Shown here: positions 50,952 through 59,278 of the stretch, piece by piece
Position numbering within the stretch: position 1 is the first letter of the stretch
Layout: each line of letters opens with the position of its first letter
Source: Ancrocorticia sp047602305
GTDB taxonomy: Bacteria > Actinomycetota > Actinomycetes > Actinomycetales > Actinomycetaceae
Length of the DNA stretch: 64,000 nucleotides
Assembly (NCBI GenBank): GCA_047602305.1
Contig: JASGHO010000001.1
Location: 2,170,001 to 2,234,000 of the forward strand
Direction: 5' to 3'
The notes under the pieces: generated by a model
Told to the model about the DNA's origin: nothing
Databases searched by the model: none
What the model saw: the letters and a program-made list of their open reading frames with translations, nothing else
Program-made: the position numbers and the translations under genes

Positions 50952-52325
50952 ATGGCACTGACTGACTCGATGACCAAGACGCTCGACGACCACGGGATCA
51001 GCCACCTGCTGTCCTCGGAGGTCAAGCTGCAGACGTGGCTGGACGTGGAGGCTGCGCTCGCGGTGGCTCAGGCCGAAAACGGCGTGATCCCGGTGGTGGC
51101 GGCGGAGAACATCAAGGCCAACGCCAAGTACGAGAACTTGGATTTGGAATTGATGGACGAGATCTACCGCAAGGTGGGTCACGGCTTCGTGCCCTTCGTC
51201 AAGGTGTTCGTCAAGGCGTGCGACCCGGAGGCGGGTAAGTACATCCACTTCGGTTCCACCACCCAGAACATCCAGCAGAGCTCCCAGTCCATCATCATGA
51301 AGAAGGTGAACCGGAAGTTCCTGGAGCTGACGAAGCAGATCCTCCTCAACCTGGCGGATCTGGCGGAGAAGCATGCCGATTCCGTGATGCCCGGGCGCAC
51401 CCACGGCAAGCACGCCATCCCGATCACCTACGGCTACAAGGTGGCCACCTGGATTTCCGAGATCGAGCTGAGCGTGCAGCGGATGGAGCAGCTTGAGCCG
51501 CGCGTCTTCACGGTGATGATGGGCGGTGCCGTGGGAGCCTTCAACTCCACCGGCGCCGTAGGCCTCGACGTGCAGAAGCGAGTGGGCGAGATTCTGGAGA
51601 TGGACGTCATGCCCATTCCCTCACGCGCCATCAACTCGCCGAAGGTGGAGTACATCAACGCGCTGGCGTTGCTGGCCAACAACTTCCACAAGATCGCCGA
51701 GGAGGTCTTCCAGACCTCGATCGAGGAGTTCGGGGAGGTGTCCGAGAGCTTCCAGAAGGGGACGATCGGCAGCTCCACGATGCCCCACAAGATCAACCCG
51801 AAGCTCTCCAAGGGCATCATCGCCAACGCGCAGAAGCTGTACTCGCTGCCCGTGCCGGGGTATTTCTCCAGCGCGCGGCCGTTCGAGGCGGACTCGACCT
51901 CCAACATGATGTTCGATTCGATCCTCTACGAGGCGGTCGGGCTGATGCGGGAGATCATCATCCGCATGGTCGAGCTTTCGGGCACGTTGAATGTCAACGT
52001 GGAGCGGCTGGTGGAGAACGCCAACATCAACCACGGCATCGACAACAGCGAGTACATCATGATGCGGCTCGCTGAGCGCTTGGGCAAGGACCAGGCGCAC
52101 GAGCTGGTGTACGAGTTGGCGATCGACGCCACCCTCAACCATCGCAAGTACTCCGAGGTGCTGCTCGCGAACGAGGTGGTCAACTCCGCTTTCAGCACGG
52201 AGGAGATCGCCGCGATGCTGCAGCCGGAGAACTACATCGGCCTGTCCGCCGAGCTCGCACGGGACACCGCGCAGCACGTGCGGGAGACCTACGCAAACAC
52301 AACCCTCTCAAACACAAGGAAGTGA
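50952..52325 (+). CDS. Fumarase/aspartase-superfamily lyase in PTS operon
   Basis: 457 aa. Superfamily signature GSSTMPHKINPK (273-284; catalytic Ser274/275 on the mobile loop), IHFGSTTQNI (98-107; general-acid His region), and MPGRTHGKHAIP (146-157; second His). Closest in style to adenylosuccinate lyase and 3-carboxymuconate cycloisomerase-like proteins. All active-site elements are intact. It sits between EIICB (6-bp gap) and EIIA (3-bp gap), so it should act on the imported phosphosugar. Members eliminate fumarate or a similar acid from C-N or C-O bonds; the substrate is not known. It is unlikely to be purB, which would sit in a purine context. Confidence 0.88.
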   Translation: MALTDSMTKTLDDHGISHLLSSEVKLQTWLDVEAALAVAQAENGVIPVVAAENIKANAKYENLDLELMDEIYRKVGHGFVPFVKVFVKACDPEAGKYIHFGSTTQNIQQSSQSIIMKKVNRKFLELTKQILLNLADLAEKHADSVMPGRTHGKHAIPITYGYKVATWISEIELSVQRMEQLEPRVFTVMMGGAVGAFNSTGAVGLDVQKRVGEILEMDVMPIPSRAINSPKVEYINALALLANNFHKIAEEVFQTSIEEFGEVSESFQKGTIGSSTMPHKINPKLSKGIIANAQKLYSLPVPGYFSSARPFEADSTSNMMFDSILYEAVGLMREIIIRMVELSGTLNVNVERLVENANINHGIDNSEYIMMRLAERLGKDQAHELVYELAIDATLNHRKYSEVLLANEVVNSAFSTEEIAAMLQPENYIGLSAELARDTAQHVRETYANTTLSNTRK

Positions 52326-52328
52326 ATC

Positions 52329-52796
52329 ATGGCATTTTTCAAGAAGAAGGCAGCCCCGACGTTCCTCGCGGTGGCCAATGGCGACGTCGTCACCCTCGAC
52401 AAGGTGAACGATCCCGTCTTCGCCAGCAAGGCGATGGGTGACGGCTTCGCGGTGAACCCGAGCGCGAATACCGTAGTCTCCCCCGTGGACGCCGAGATCC
52501 TCTCGATCTTCCCGACCAAGCACGCCATCACCATGCGCAGCAAGGACGGCTTCGAGATCCTCCTCCACATGGGCATCGACACCGTCGGTCTCAAGGGCGA
52601 GGGCTTCACCGTCAACGTTGCCAAGGGCGATTCGGTGAGCGCCGGCCAGCCCATCGCGACGATGGACGTGGACTACGTCCTCTCGCAGGGCAAGGGCACC
52701 AGCCTCATGGTGATCATCACCAACCTCGACGGCAAGGGCCTCAAGCTGACCGAGGGCGCCGCCTCCGCTGGCGACGCGGTGCTCACCGTCAAGTGA
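52329..52796 (+). CDS. PTS EIIA (glucose type)
   Basis: 155 aa. Crr-like: VVSPVDAEILSIFPTKHAI (H65 in the active site) and the phosphorylated histidine H80 in EILLHMGIDTVGL, then VDYVLSQGKGTSLMVIITN. Supplies the phosphate to EIIB Cys465. AAGGA precedes the ATG; last gene of the operon. Confidence 0.96.
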   Translation: MAFFKKKAAPTFLAVANGDVVTLDKVNDPVFASKAMGDGFAVNPSANTVVSPVDAEILSIFPTKHAITMRSKDGFEILLHMGIDTVGLKGEGFTVNVAKGDSVSAGQPIATMDVDYVLSQGKGTSLMVIITNLDGKGLKLTEGAASAGDAVLTVK

Positions 52797-52877
52797 CGCG
52801 CCGTTAAGTGACGGTGGTAGCCGTTGAGTAGCGGTGGTAGCAGTCAAATAGCGCACGCGCTCACACGATAGAACACA

Positions 52878-52909
52878 GGGGCCGGTATCTCTCACGGGAT
52901 ACCGGCCCC
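52878..52909 (+). terminator. Terminator of the PTS-lyase operon
   Basis: GGGGCCGGTATC / GATACCGGCCCC, perfect 12-bp stem with 8-base loop, 81 bp after the EIIA stop; no U tract follows. Confidence 0.75.
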
Positions 52910-53179
52910 GCACTACGTCTTGCGACGAATGGACAACCCCTCACCAACTCACCACCCTCAACCCGAATAACCGAGGCTCGGTTATTCACTCAGCCACCCA
53001 CACCACCCCAATAACCCATACCAAAGGGCATGCCACGTACCAGTTCCATGTCCATTCCGCGTACCCTGTTCTATAGCCGACCACGTACGGTTCTGTAGCC
53101 GACCACGTCCATCGAACCGCGTACGCTGGTCCCTGTCTCCGCAATACGCGCACGCCGCACGCGCCATAGAAAGGCCACC
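52910..53179. other. Intergenic before DUF5926 gene
   Basis: 270 bp. A CCGACCACGTAC-type short direct repeat (53077-53112) is seen; no gene or hairpin with a U tract. The promoter of the next gene was not resolved. Confidence 0.4.
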
Positions 53180-54058
53180 ATGTCCAAGAAGAATCGCCGC
53201 AACCGCAACGCCGTCCCCGCTGACCGCCCCGCGAAGAAGAAGCGGGTCGTCATCCCGTTCGTGGAGCGTCCGTTCGAGGGGTTGCCCCGCGAGCCCGAGC
53301 TGGTAGCGATGCGCGAGATCCTTCCGCTGGCCACGATCACGGTGCGCACCACCGAGGAACACGGCGCGCAGGACGTCATCCTCACCACGATTCTCCCGGG
53401 CATGTCCGGCGCAATGCGTCGCAAGGACGGCGTGCTGCTCGTCGCTCTCCAGACCATCACCAGCTCCGGCGACCCCTCCCTCGACATCGCCAGCCACCTC
53501 CTGGCCGCCCTCGAGCTCAAGGACGGCCAGGCCCTCCAGGTCTCTGAGCTGCCCGAACCTGGCCCGCGCCTGCAGGACGTCCTGGACCTGGAGAGCTTCG
53601 GCGAGATGGAACTGCACGACGAACCCCGCTTCTGGATGAGCGAGGCCGAACTCGCCGACCCCGAGAACCAGCAGGCCCTCCAGGCCGCGCGCGAGCAGCT
53701 GATTCCCACGAAGAGGGTCGACGGCGTCGAGGGCGCCTACTGGTGCCGCATGTCCCGCGAGTTTGTGCGTTACGTCCGTCCCGAGCCGCGCGACGCCGTG
53801 CTCGATGGACTGGCCCGTCTGCGCGCCGTCGAGGAGTGCTCCTTCGATGACTCGCGCTTTGTCGGTGCTTTCCGCGCCCAGGGTCTGCTCATCCCGGTGT
53901 GGGAGCTGCCGCGTGGCGCCGAGGCCGACGAGCTGAGCAAGCCCCTGGCCGCCTTCGGTGAGAAGCTGGCCGCCGCGATCGCCTCCACCGAGCCGCTCTC
54001 CTACGACGAGAAGCGCGCCCGCGCCGGCATCACCTCCCGCCAGGTCACCCTGCGGTAG
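53180..54058 (+). CDS. DUF5926 family protein
   Basis: 292 aa. Basic N-terminus (SKKNRRNRNAVPADRPAKKKR) followed by the conserved actinobacterial DUF5926 body: VIPFVERPFEGLPREPELVAM (FEGLPRE), TTILPGMSGAMRR and FWMSEAELADPENQQAL, RPEPRDAVLDGLARL. No known biochemical activity; the family is restricted to actinobacteria and often sits next to a GT2 glycosyltransferase and pheA, as here. Confidence 0.9.
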   Translation: MSKKNRRNRNAVPADRPAKKKRVVIPFVERPFEGLPREPELVAMREILPLATITVRTTEEHGAQDVILTTILPGMSGAMRRKDGVLLVALQTITSSGDPSLDIASHLLAALELKDGQALQVSELPEPGPRLQDVLDLESFGEMELHDEPRFWMSEAELADPENQQALQAAREQLIPTKRVDGVEGAYWCRMSREFVRYVRPEPRDAVLDGLARLRAVEECSFDDSRFVGAFRAQGLLIPVWELPRGAEADELSKPLAAFGEKLAAAIASTEPLSYDEKRARAGITSRQVTLR

Positions 54059-54082
54059 TCAAAGGTCACCCTCAGTAAACAC

Positions 54083-54151
54083 GTGACGTTTTCGTAAACG
54101 TGCAACAGTTTTTCCGGCGGAAAATGCGTTGCGTGAATCTGAAAACGTTAC
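54083..54151. repeat. Family C palindromic element, copy 2 (69 bp)
   Basis: Arms GTGACGTTTTCGTAAACG / GAATCTGAAAACGTTAC and CAACAGTTTTTCCGG / CGGAAAATGCGTTG form one long imperfect hairpin. Reverse-orientation homologue of 19350-19420. Confidence 0.85.
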
Positions 54152-54203
54152 TCGTTTGGAAGTGAGACTGCGCAATATCGGCCCTCGAAAAGCCCAGAAA
54201 TTC

Positions 54204-54279
54204 AAGCGTGCTCGAGTGCACAATGGGGTAGATGCGCAGACAAGTGCTGCATATCTACCCCATTTTCAGCACACTTGGT
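54204..54279 (+). terminator. Terminator after DUF5926 gene
   Basis: AATGGGGTAGAT (54222-54233) and ATCTACCCCATT (54253-54264) followed by TTC. Flanking AAGCGTGCT/AGCACACTT extends the palindrome. Likely terminator, again in the long-palindrome style. Confidence 0.75.
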
Positions 54280-54323
54280 TGTTCCTTAAGGAATTTACCC
54301 AGATTTGGTTATAGGCTGTTCAC

Positions 54324-55103
54324 GTGACCGAGATTGACCAGCGAGTTGCCGTAATTATCCCCGCAAAGGACGAAGGGGAACGTATTGCGGCTACTATTCG
54401 CGCCGCGCGAGCGATTCCCTATGTGGACCTAGTGATCGTCGTGGACGATGGATCCGAGGACGACACCCAGAACGTGGCGCGCGCGGCGGGTGCTACAGTC
54501 ATTCGCCACTCGGTCAACCGGGGCAAGGCCTCGGCGATGGAAACGGGCGCCTCCGTGGCTGCGATGCGTGACACGGCCGGGCGTCCCAGCCGTCTCCTTC
54601 TTTTTATCGACGCCGATCTCGGCGACTCCGCCGTCGAAACCGCCCCCCTCGTGGACCCGGTACTTTCCGGGGAAGTCGACTGCACGATCGCCGCGCTTCC
54701 GCCGCAGGAAGGCGCTGGCGGCCACGGCTTTGTCACCGGGCTCGCGCGCAAGGCCATCGAGCGTGCCACCGGGTGGCGTCCGCGCCAGCCGATCTCCGGC
54801 CAGCGCTGCCTCACCCGCGCCGCCTTTGAGGCGGCGCGCCCGCTCGCCACAGGCTGGGGCGTGGAAGTCGGCATGACGATCGACCTCCTGGTAGGCGGCT
54901 ACACCCTGCAAGAAGTCCCGTGCAACCTCAAGCACCGCGCCACCGCCAACGATTGGGCTGGTCAGGTGCATCGCGCCCACCAGTACAAGGGCGTTCGCAT
55001 CGCCGTGGAGCTGCGCAGGTTGCGCCGGGTGCGCGTGCCCAAAGCGCTGCGCCGCAAGGCTCCTGGCGAGGATTTCCAGCCCTTCAACGCCTTCGAGGGG
55101 TAA
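54324..55103 (+). CDS. Family 2 glycosyltransferase
   Basis: 259 aa, GTG start. VAVIIPAKDEGERIAATI, VDLVIVVDDGSEDDT, NRGKASAMETG, and FIDADLGD (DxD metal site). No membrane segments, unlike polyprenol-phosphate mannosyltransferases with a C-terminal anchor. In actinobacteria this gene type is linked to the large membrane protein next door and pheA; a role in cell-envelope polymer synthesis is inferred. Convergent with the membrane protein, 15 bp apart. Confidence 0.88.
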   Translation: MTEIDQRVAVIIPAKDEGERIAATIRAARAIPYVDLVIVVDDGSEDDTQNVARAAGATVIRHSVNRGKASAMETGASVAAMRDTAGRPSRLLLFIDADLGDSAVETAPLVDPVLSGEVDCTIAALPPQEGAGGHGFVTGLARKAIERATGWRPRQPISGQRCLTRAAFEAARPLATGWGVEVGMTIDLLVGGYTLQEVPCNLKHRATANDWAGQVHRAHQYKGVRIAVELRRLRRVRVPKALRRKAPGEDFQPFNAFEG

Positions 55104-55118
55104 GTTTTCAGTCACGCC

Positions 55119-57968
55119 TCAGCGCGAGCTGGCGTTGTGCCGCTTCGCGCGCCTTGTCGGCTGGTTGTGCCGCAGCACCATGATGAGCCAGAGCGGCCCG
55201 GCTATGACGGCACCGAGCGCGGGCACGACGATGCCAGAATCATTCATGATCATGCCCAGCACCAGTGCCGCGCCGACCGAAATCACCGTGTAACGCAGCG
55301 TCTCGCTGTTCTGCCAGGCGACGCCAGCCGTCGTTCTCGCCTCGGCATGTGCCTCGGAGTGCGGCTTGGCCTCGTGTGCCTTCCACCAGCGCAGACCCAC
55401 CACCAGCGCCACCACCAGCAGGATCACCACCAGCCACCAGGGCAATCGGAAAAATGCCTGCGATAGCTTGCGGGTGACAATTTCGAAGGTGCCGCCGTCG
55501 AACAGTGTTTGAATGAAGCGACCAAGGTGGGAGCGTTGCTGCGGTGGCTTCATGTAGTCCGCGATCGCGAAGACGAACGAGGTAGCCATCGCCGCGGTGA
55601 GCACACCGAAAAGTCGCAGTGGGGTGAGCCGGGTTCCGCACACGAGCAGGGTGAGGAGCGTGAAGCCCACCACCAGCGCGGGTGGGCCACCAAAGTCCGC
55701 GCCCAGCATCGCTGACCCGTCGATCAGGACCGTCAGCACCCCGACCGTGGCCACGAATCCGGCCGCCACCCGGACCCGACCGGAGCGTGCGAGCACCACC
55801 GCCTCGCAGGCCACCATGAGCAACAGCCCGGCTGTCATCATGGCGAAAGTCGCGTTGCTCAGCCCATAGAAACGCCCGCCCACCTGCGGCTGCGTCCCCA
55901 CAAGGGAGGCCACCTGTAGCGGGAAACTGAGTGTGAAGGCGTCGAGGAGAATGTCCAGCAGCAGGGTGAGCGCCGTGATCCCACCAATGACTGTGGCGGG
56001 GCCGCTCATGGCGCTGCGAATCGGCGTCAGCAGTCCGAGCGCGGCAATCACCACCGCAATTCCGGCGCTTCCGGCAAACAGAGCCACGCTCGGAACGGAC
56101 GCGCGCCACCAGGGCAGCAAGTTGACGAGCAGGGAGGCCACCGGAAGCGAAGCGCCCCATGCCGCCGCCATCGGAAGCCAGCGCGGGGTCTCACCCCCGG
56201 GCTCCCGACGCACCACACGCCACCCCACGATTGCCACCACGCCGAACACCACAAAAACGAGCACGTAGAACGGCCCGATGAGGGGGCGGACGATCTCGGA
56301 TCGCATTTGGTCGTCTGTCAGCCGGTCGGCCAGTTGGTCGGTCTGCCCGTCCTCGAACGGCTCCCCACGATCCCGAATCGCGGAACCCACGCTACTCACC
56401 AACGCCGAAGAATCCGGGTGGACACTCTCCAGAATCGTCGGAAACAGGTCCGTGAGCTGCACCAATCCCCATTGCCGTGTCGCGTCGGACGTGGCAAGTT
56501 GGGCGCCACCCTTTGCTTCGGCATCTTCTTCGACGACGACGGCGTCCGCGCCGTCACCTTCATTTCCGGTTGCGTTGACCCCACGGCTGCTCTGCTCAGC
56601 CGCGTCCGCCGTTCCACTGCCACCAAGCCCATCGCTTCCCATCGGCCCGGCATCGCGTGTAGCGAAGAAGCCCAGCTGTGGTACTGAATTCTGCGAATCG
56701 CCGACGGACATCACCATGATCCGCGGCGCCTCGGCGCCGCGGGCGCCCTCAATCGCCTCAAGCACTGCCCCCAACCGAGCGTCCAGCGCGGCAAGCTGCG
56801 GCTCCACCTCCGGCGGAGCCGCACCCGCGGCCCGGAAGGCCGCGAGGAACATCTCGAAGGCGGAATCGGATCCACGTTTGCTCGCGCCCGACGCGTCCAG
56901 GGTGAGCTGCGCATTCGGGTAGCGCACAGAGCCGAGATCCACCATCACGAGATCGCGGCCCGCCGCGATCTCGGCATAGGCGTTGCCAGCCGCTGCAACT
57001 CCTGGGTCCACATTGCCCGCGGCCGTTCCCACGATGCTCCCTGGAAGCGCCGGAACATCGGCATACGCACCCTGGAAAATGCCCTCACTGTTCGCGAGCG
57101 CCAGTGCCGCCCCGGGCCCAATCGCCGCCAGCGACTTGCCCTCAAGCTGACTCCCCAGCAGTCCAATCCGAGCCTTGAACGAGCTCGACCGGTTCGACTG
57201 CTGATACGTCTGCCACTGCGAAACCTCGTACGAGCCATCGCTGCCCGCGTACAAGCCGTCACTACCCACGACCGCTCCGGAAGCACCCGTACCAGGCCCC
57301 TGACCAGCACCAGCCCCAGCACCGGCGCCATCGCCCGCGCCAGCTTCATCACTGCCCACATCACCAGCACCGGCGCCATCGCCAGCAGGAGCAGCATCAC
57401 CAGCCAGCACCGGCGCTTCCTGGGCCCGGCAATCCCGCACCGCATCGGTCGCGCGCTGCCCGGCACCCACGGTCAACCAGCCTTCGTTCGGGCAGGTGGT
57501 CTCACCGACCGTCCGCACCACGATATTCGCGCCCGCCGCATCACCAACAAAACGGTACAGATTCGGCATCAGCTCCGGCGTCACGTTCTTCCACAGCACG
57601 CCCGAGAACCCAATCACAACAAGCGGCTCACCGCTCGCGCGGCCCGAGCCCGCGTTCGTTTTCGGCTCACCGCTCGCGCGGCCCGAGCCCGCGTTCGTTT
57701 TCGGCTCACCACTCGCGCGGCCCGAGCCCGCGTTCGTTTTCGGCTCACCACTCGCGCGGCCCGCACCCGCCGACTCATCCCCACCTTGGATCGCACCCCG
57801 CGCACTCGAATCACCCTTCACATTCGAGGACACCGCAGCAGCACGCCCCAACGTAACCGGGGAAGAAACGGAGGCGAAGGACGCCGTCGTCGTTAATGAA
57901 AAAATAAGTACGACAAACAGGACGAGGGCAGAAAGCGCCCTCCCCCACTGAGTCGTACCGTAAATCAT
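55119..57968 (-). CDS. Large secreted-domain/membrane protein with tandem repeats
   Basis: 949 aa. Signal peptide (about 1-32, ending SFASVSS), a repeat region with GRASGEPKTNAGS three times plus GRASGEP (about 69-114), then an extracellular domain (about 115-560). That domain begins LVVIGFSGVLWKNVTPELMP and has TTCPNEGWLTVGAGQRA. It resembles alkaline-phosphatase-superfamily folds, but I cannot assign the nucleophile. The C-terminal 390 residues contain about nine membrane helices. Such proteins accompany the adjacent GT2 gene in actinobacteria, suggesting envelope polymer export or modification. Ala/Gly/Asp-rich insertions (GAGAGAGQGPGTG) are low complexity. Start has a weak ribosome site. 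Confidence 0.75.
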   Translation of the reverse strand: MIYGTTQWGRALSALVLFVVLIFSLTTTASFASVSSPVTLGRAAAVSSNVKGDSSARGAIQGGDESAGAGRASGEPKTNAGSGRASGEPKTNAGSGRASGEPKTNAGSGRASGEPLVVIGFSGVLWKNVTPELMPNLYRFVGDAAGANIVVRTVGETTCPNEGWLTVGAGQRATDAVRDCRAQEAPVLAGDAAPAGDGAGAGDVGSDEAGAGDGAGAGAGAGQGPGTGASGAVVGSDGLYAGSDGSYEVSQWQTYQQSNRSSSFKARIGLLGSQLEGKSLAAIGPGAALALANSEGIFQGAYADVPALPGSIVGTAAGNVDPGVAAAGNAYAEIAAGRDLVMVDLGSVRYPNAQLTLDASGASKRGSDSAFEMFLAAFRAAGAAPPEVEPQLAALDARLGAVLEAIEGARGAEAPRIMVMSVGDSQNSVPQLGFFATRDAGPMGSDGLGGSGTADAAEQSSRGVNATGNEGDGADAVVVEEDAEAKGGAQLATSDATRQWGLVQLTDLFPTILESVHPDSSALVSSVGSAIRDRGEPFEDGQTDQLADRLTDDQMRSEIVRPLIGPFYVLVFVVFGVVAIVGWRVVRREPGGETPRWLPMAAAWGASLPVASLLVNLLPWWRASVPSVALFAGSAGIAVVIAALGLLTPIRSAMSGPATVIGGITALTLLLDILLDAFTLSFPLQVASLVGTQPQVGGRFYGLSNATFAMMTAGLLLMVACEAVVLARSGRVRVAAGFVATVGVLTVLIDGSAMLGADFGGPPALVVGFTLLTLLVCGTRLTPLRLFGVLTAAMATSFVFAIADYMKPPQQRSHLGRFIQTLFDGGTFEIVTRKLSQAFFRLPWWLVVILLVVALVVGLRWWKAHEAKPHSEAHAEARTTAGVAWQNSETLRYTVISVGAALVLGMIMNDSGIVVPALGAVIAGPLWLIMVLRHNQPTRRAKRHNASSR
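57625..57765. repeat. 39-bp in-frame tandem repeat
   Basis: Three perfect or nearly perfect 39-bp units (57625-57663, 57664-57702, 57703-57741) plus a 24-bp partial, encoding the 13-residue unit GRASGEPKTNAGS on the minus strand. 39 is divisible by 3, so copy-number change preserves frame. Confidence 0.95.
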
Positions 57969-58104
57969 GATCTAAGACTATCGCGAGGCCCAGCGCCCGA
58001 TAAGCGGCCCGATCCGCCTGAGGGGCGATTCACCGGGTATGGTGGGCACGATCCGAAAACGGAGCAACGCGCCGCACCCGCGGCCCAACAGATAGGAGGA
58101 TGCA

Positions 58105-59070
58105 ATGAGCGAGCAGACCAACGAAGGGCACCTGCGCTTTTCCTTCCTGGGCCCGCGCGGAACCTTCTGCAACGCCGCCGCGCTCCAGGTAGCCGACGAT
58201 GACACCGAGCTGATTCCCGCCCTCGACGTACCCACCGCGCTACGTATGGTGCGCTCGGGTGAGGTTGATTACGCTGTTGTGCCAATTGAGAATTCCGTCG
58301 AGGGCGGAGTCAACGCCACCCTCGATTCCCTCACCACAGGGCAACGCCTCGAAATCAAAGCCGAGATGCTTGTGCCCATCACATTCGCACTGGCCGTCCG
58401 GCCCGGAATGAAGCTCGAAAACATCCGCAAAGTCGCCACACACCCCCACGCCTGGGCCCAGTGCCGCGGCTGGATCGCCGAGCACCTCACCGACGCCGTC
58501 CACGTACCCGCCACCTCCACAGCAGCCGGCGCCGAAATCCTCGCCTCCAAGACGAAGAAGCCAGGCTTCGACGCCGCACTCTGCCCCGTCCCCACCGCCG
58601 AGCAATACGGGCTGGAGATCATCTCCGCCGAGGTGGCTGACAACCCGAACGCCATCACCCGCTTCATCCTCGCCGCCCTGCCCGGGCGCCAGCCCGAGCG
58701 CACCGGCGCGGACAAGACCACCCTCATGGTGCAACTGCCCAACGACGAAGCTGGCGCGCTTTTGTCCATGCTGGAACAGTTCAGCGCCCGCGGCGTCAAC
58801 CTGTCACGCATCGAATCGCGGCCGCTCGGCGACCTCATGGGGCGCTACGCCTTCTCCATCGACGCCGAGGGGCACATCGAGGACGAGCGCATTCAGGCCG
58901 TACTCATTGGTTTGCACCGCGTCTGTCCGTCGGTGATCTTCCTGGGCTCTTATCCGTCCGCTTCTGGCAAGCGGATTCGCCCGCGCCCCGGCACCGCCGA
59001 CGCCGATTTCATCTCCGCGCGCCGCTGGGTGGCCGGTTTGGTGGGGCACGCCGTCGCGCCGCACGACTAA
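58105..59070 (+). CDS. pheA: Prephenate dehydratase
   Basis: 321 aa, TAGGAGG before ATG. Catalytic domain: FSFLGPRGTFCNAAAL, VPIENSVEGGVNATLD, GAEILASKTKKPGFDAALCP. C-terminal ACT domain for Phe feedback: LMVQLPNDEAGALLSMLEQF and NLSRIESRPLG. Makes phenylpyruvate from prephenate. No chorismate mutase domain is attached. Tail after 300 is non-conserved. Confidence 0.96.
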   Translation: MSEQTNEGHLRFSFLGPRGTFCNAAALQVADDDTELIPALDVPTALRMVRSGEVDYAVVPIENSVEGGVNATLDSLTTGQRLEIKAEMLVPITFALAVRPGMKLENIRKVATHPHAWAQCRGWIAEHLTDAVHVPATSTAAGAEILASKTKKPGFDAALCPVPTAEQYGLEIISAEVADNPNAITRFILAALPGRQPERTGADKTTLMVQLPNDEAGALLSMLEQFSARGVNLSRIESRPLGDLMGRYAFSIDAEGHIEDERIQAVLIGLHRVCPSVIFLGSYPSASGKRIRPRPGTADADFISARRWVAGLVGHAVAPHD

Positions 59071-59095
59071 TCAGGGCAGGCCACGATGCATTTGG

Positions 59096-59149
59096 TGGCG
59101 TATATGTGACAGCTGTTGCTATATCGCATTACCGGTCACATATACGCCA
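59096..59149. terminator. Hairpin between convergent pheA and dagK-like gene
   Basis: Perfect 15-bp stem TGGCGTATATGTGAC / GTCACATATACGCCA with 24-base loop, 25 bp beyond the pheA stop. No U tract. Confidence 0.7.
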
Positions 59150-59278
59150 TCATTTGCACCTGTACCATCGCAATCGGTCACGACAGCATGGCAGTCAGAG
59201 TAAGAACTCGCCGTTCACGTCGTGCAACCAGTACCGCCAAGGGCTAGCCGACCCCGATTTTTACCGCCCGCACCCAAC

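Noticed and set aside
49422..51413. 663-codon minus-strand frame opposite the PTS EIICB and lyase genes
   Set aside because: Spans two real genes with intact catalytic motifs; composition (His, Gln, Leu, Val, Glu rich) is typical of antisense frames.
50952..52325. Calling the lyase purB
   Set aside because: Superfamily motifs do not distinguish it from PurB, but placement between EIICB and EIIA speaks against a purine role.
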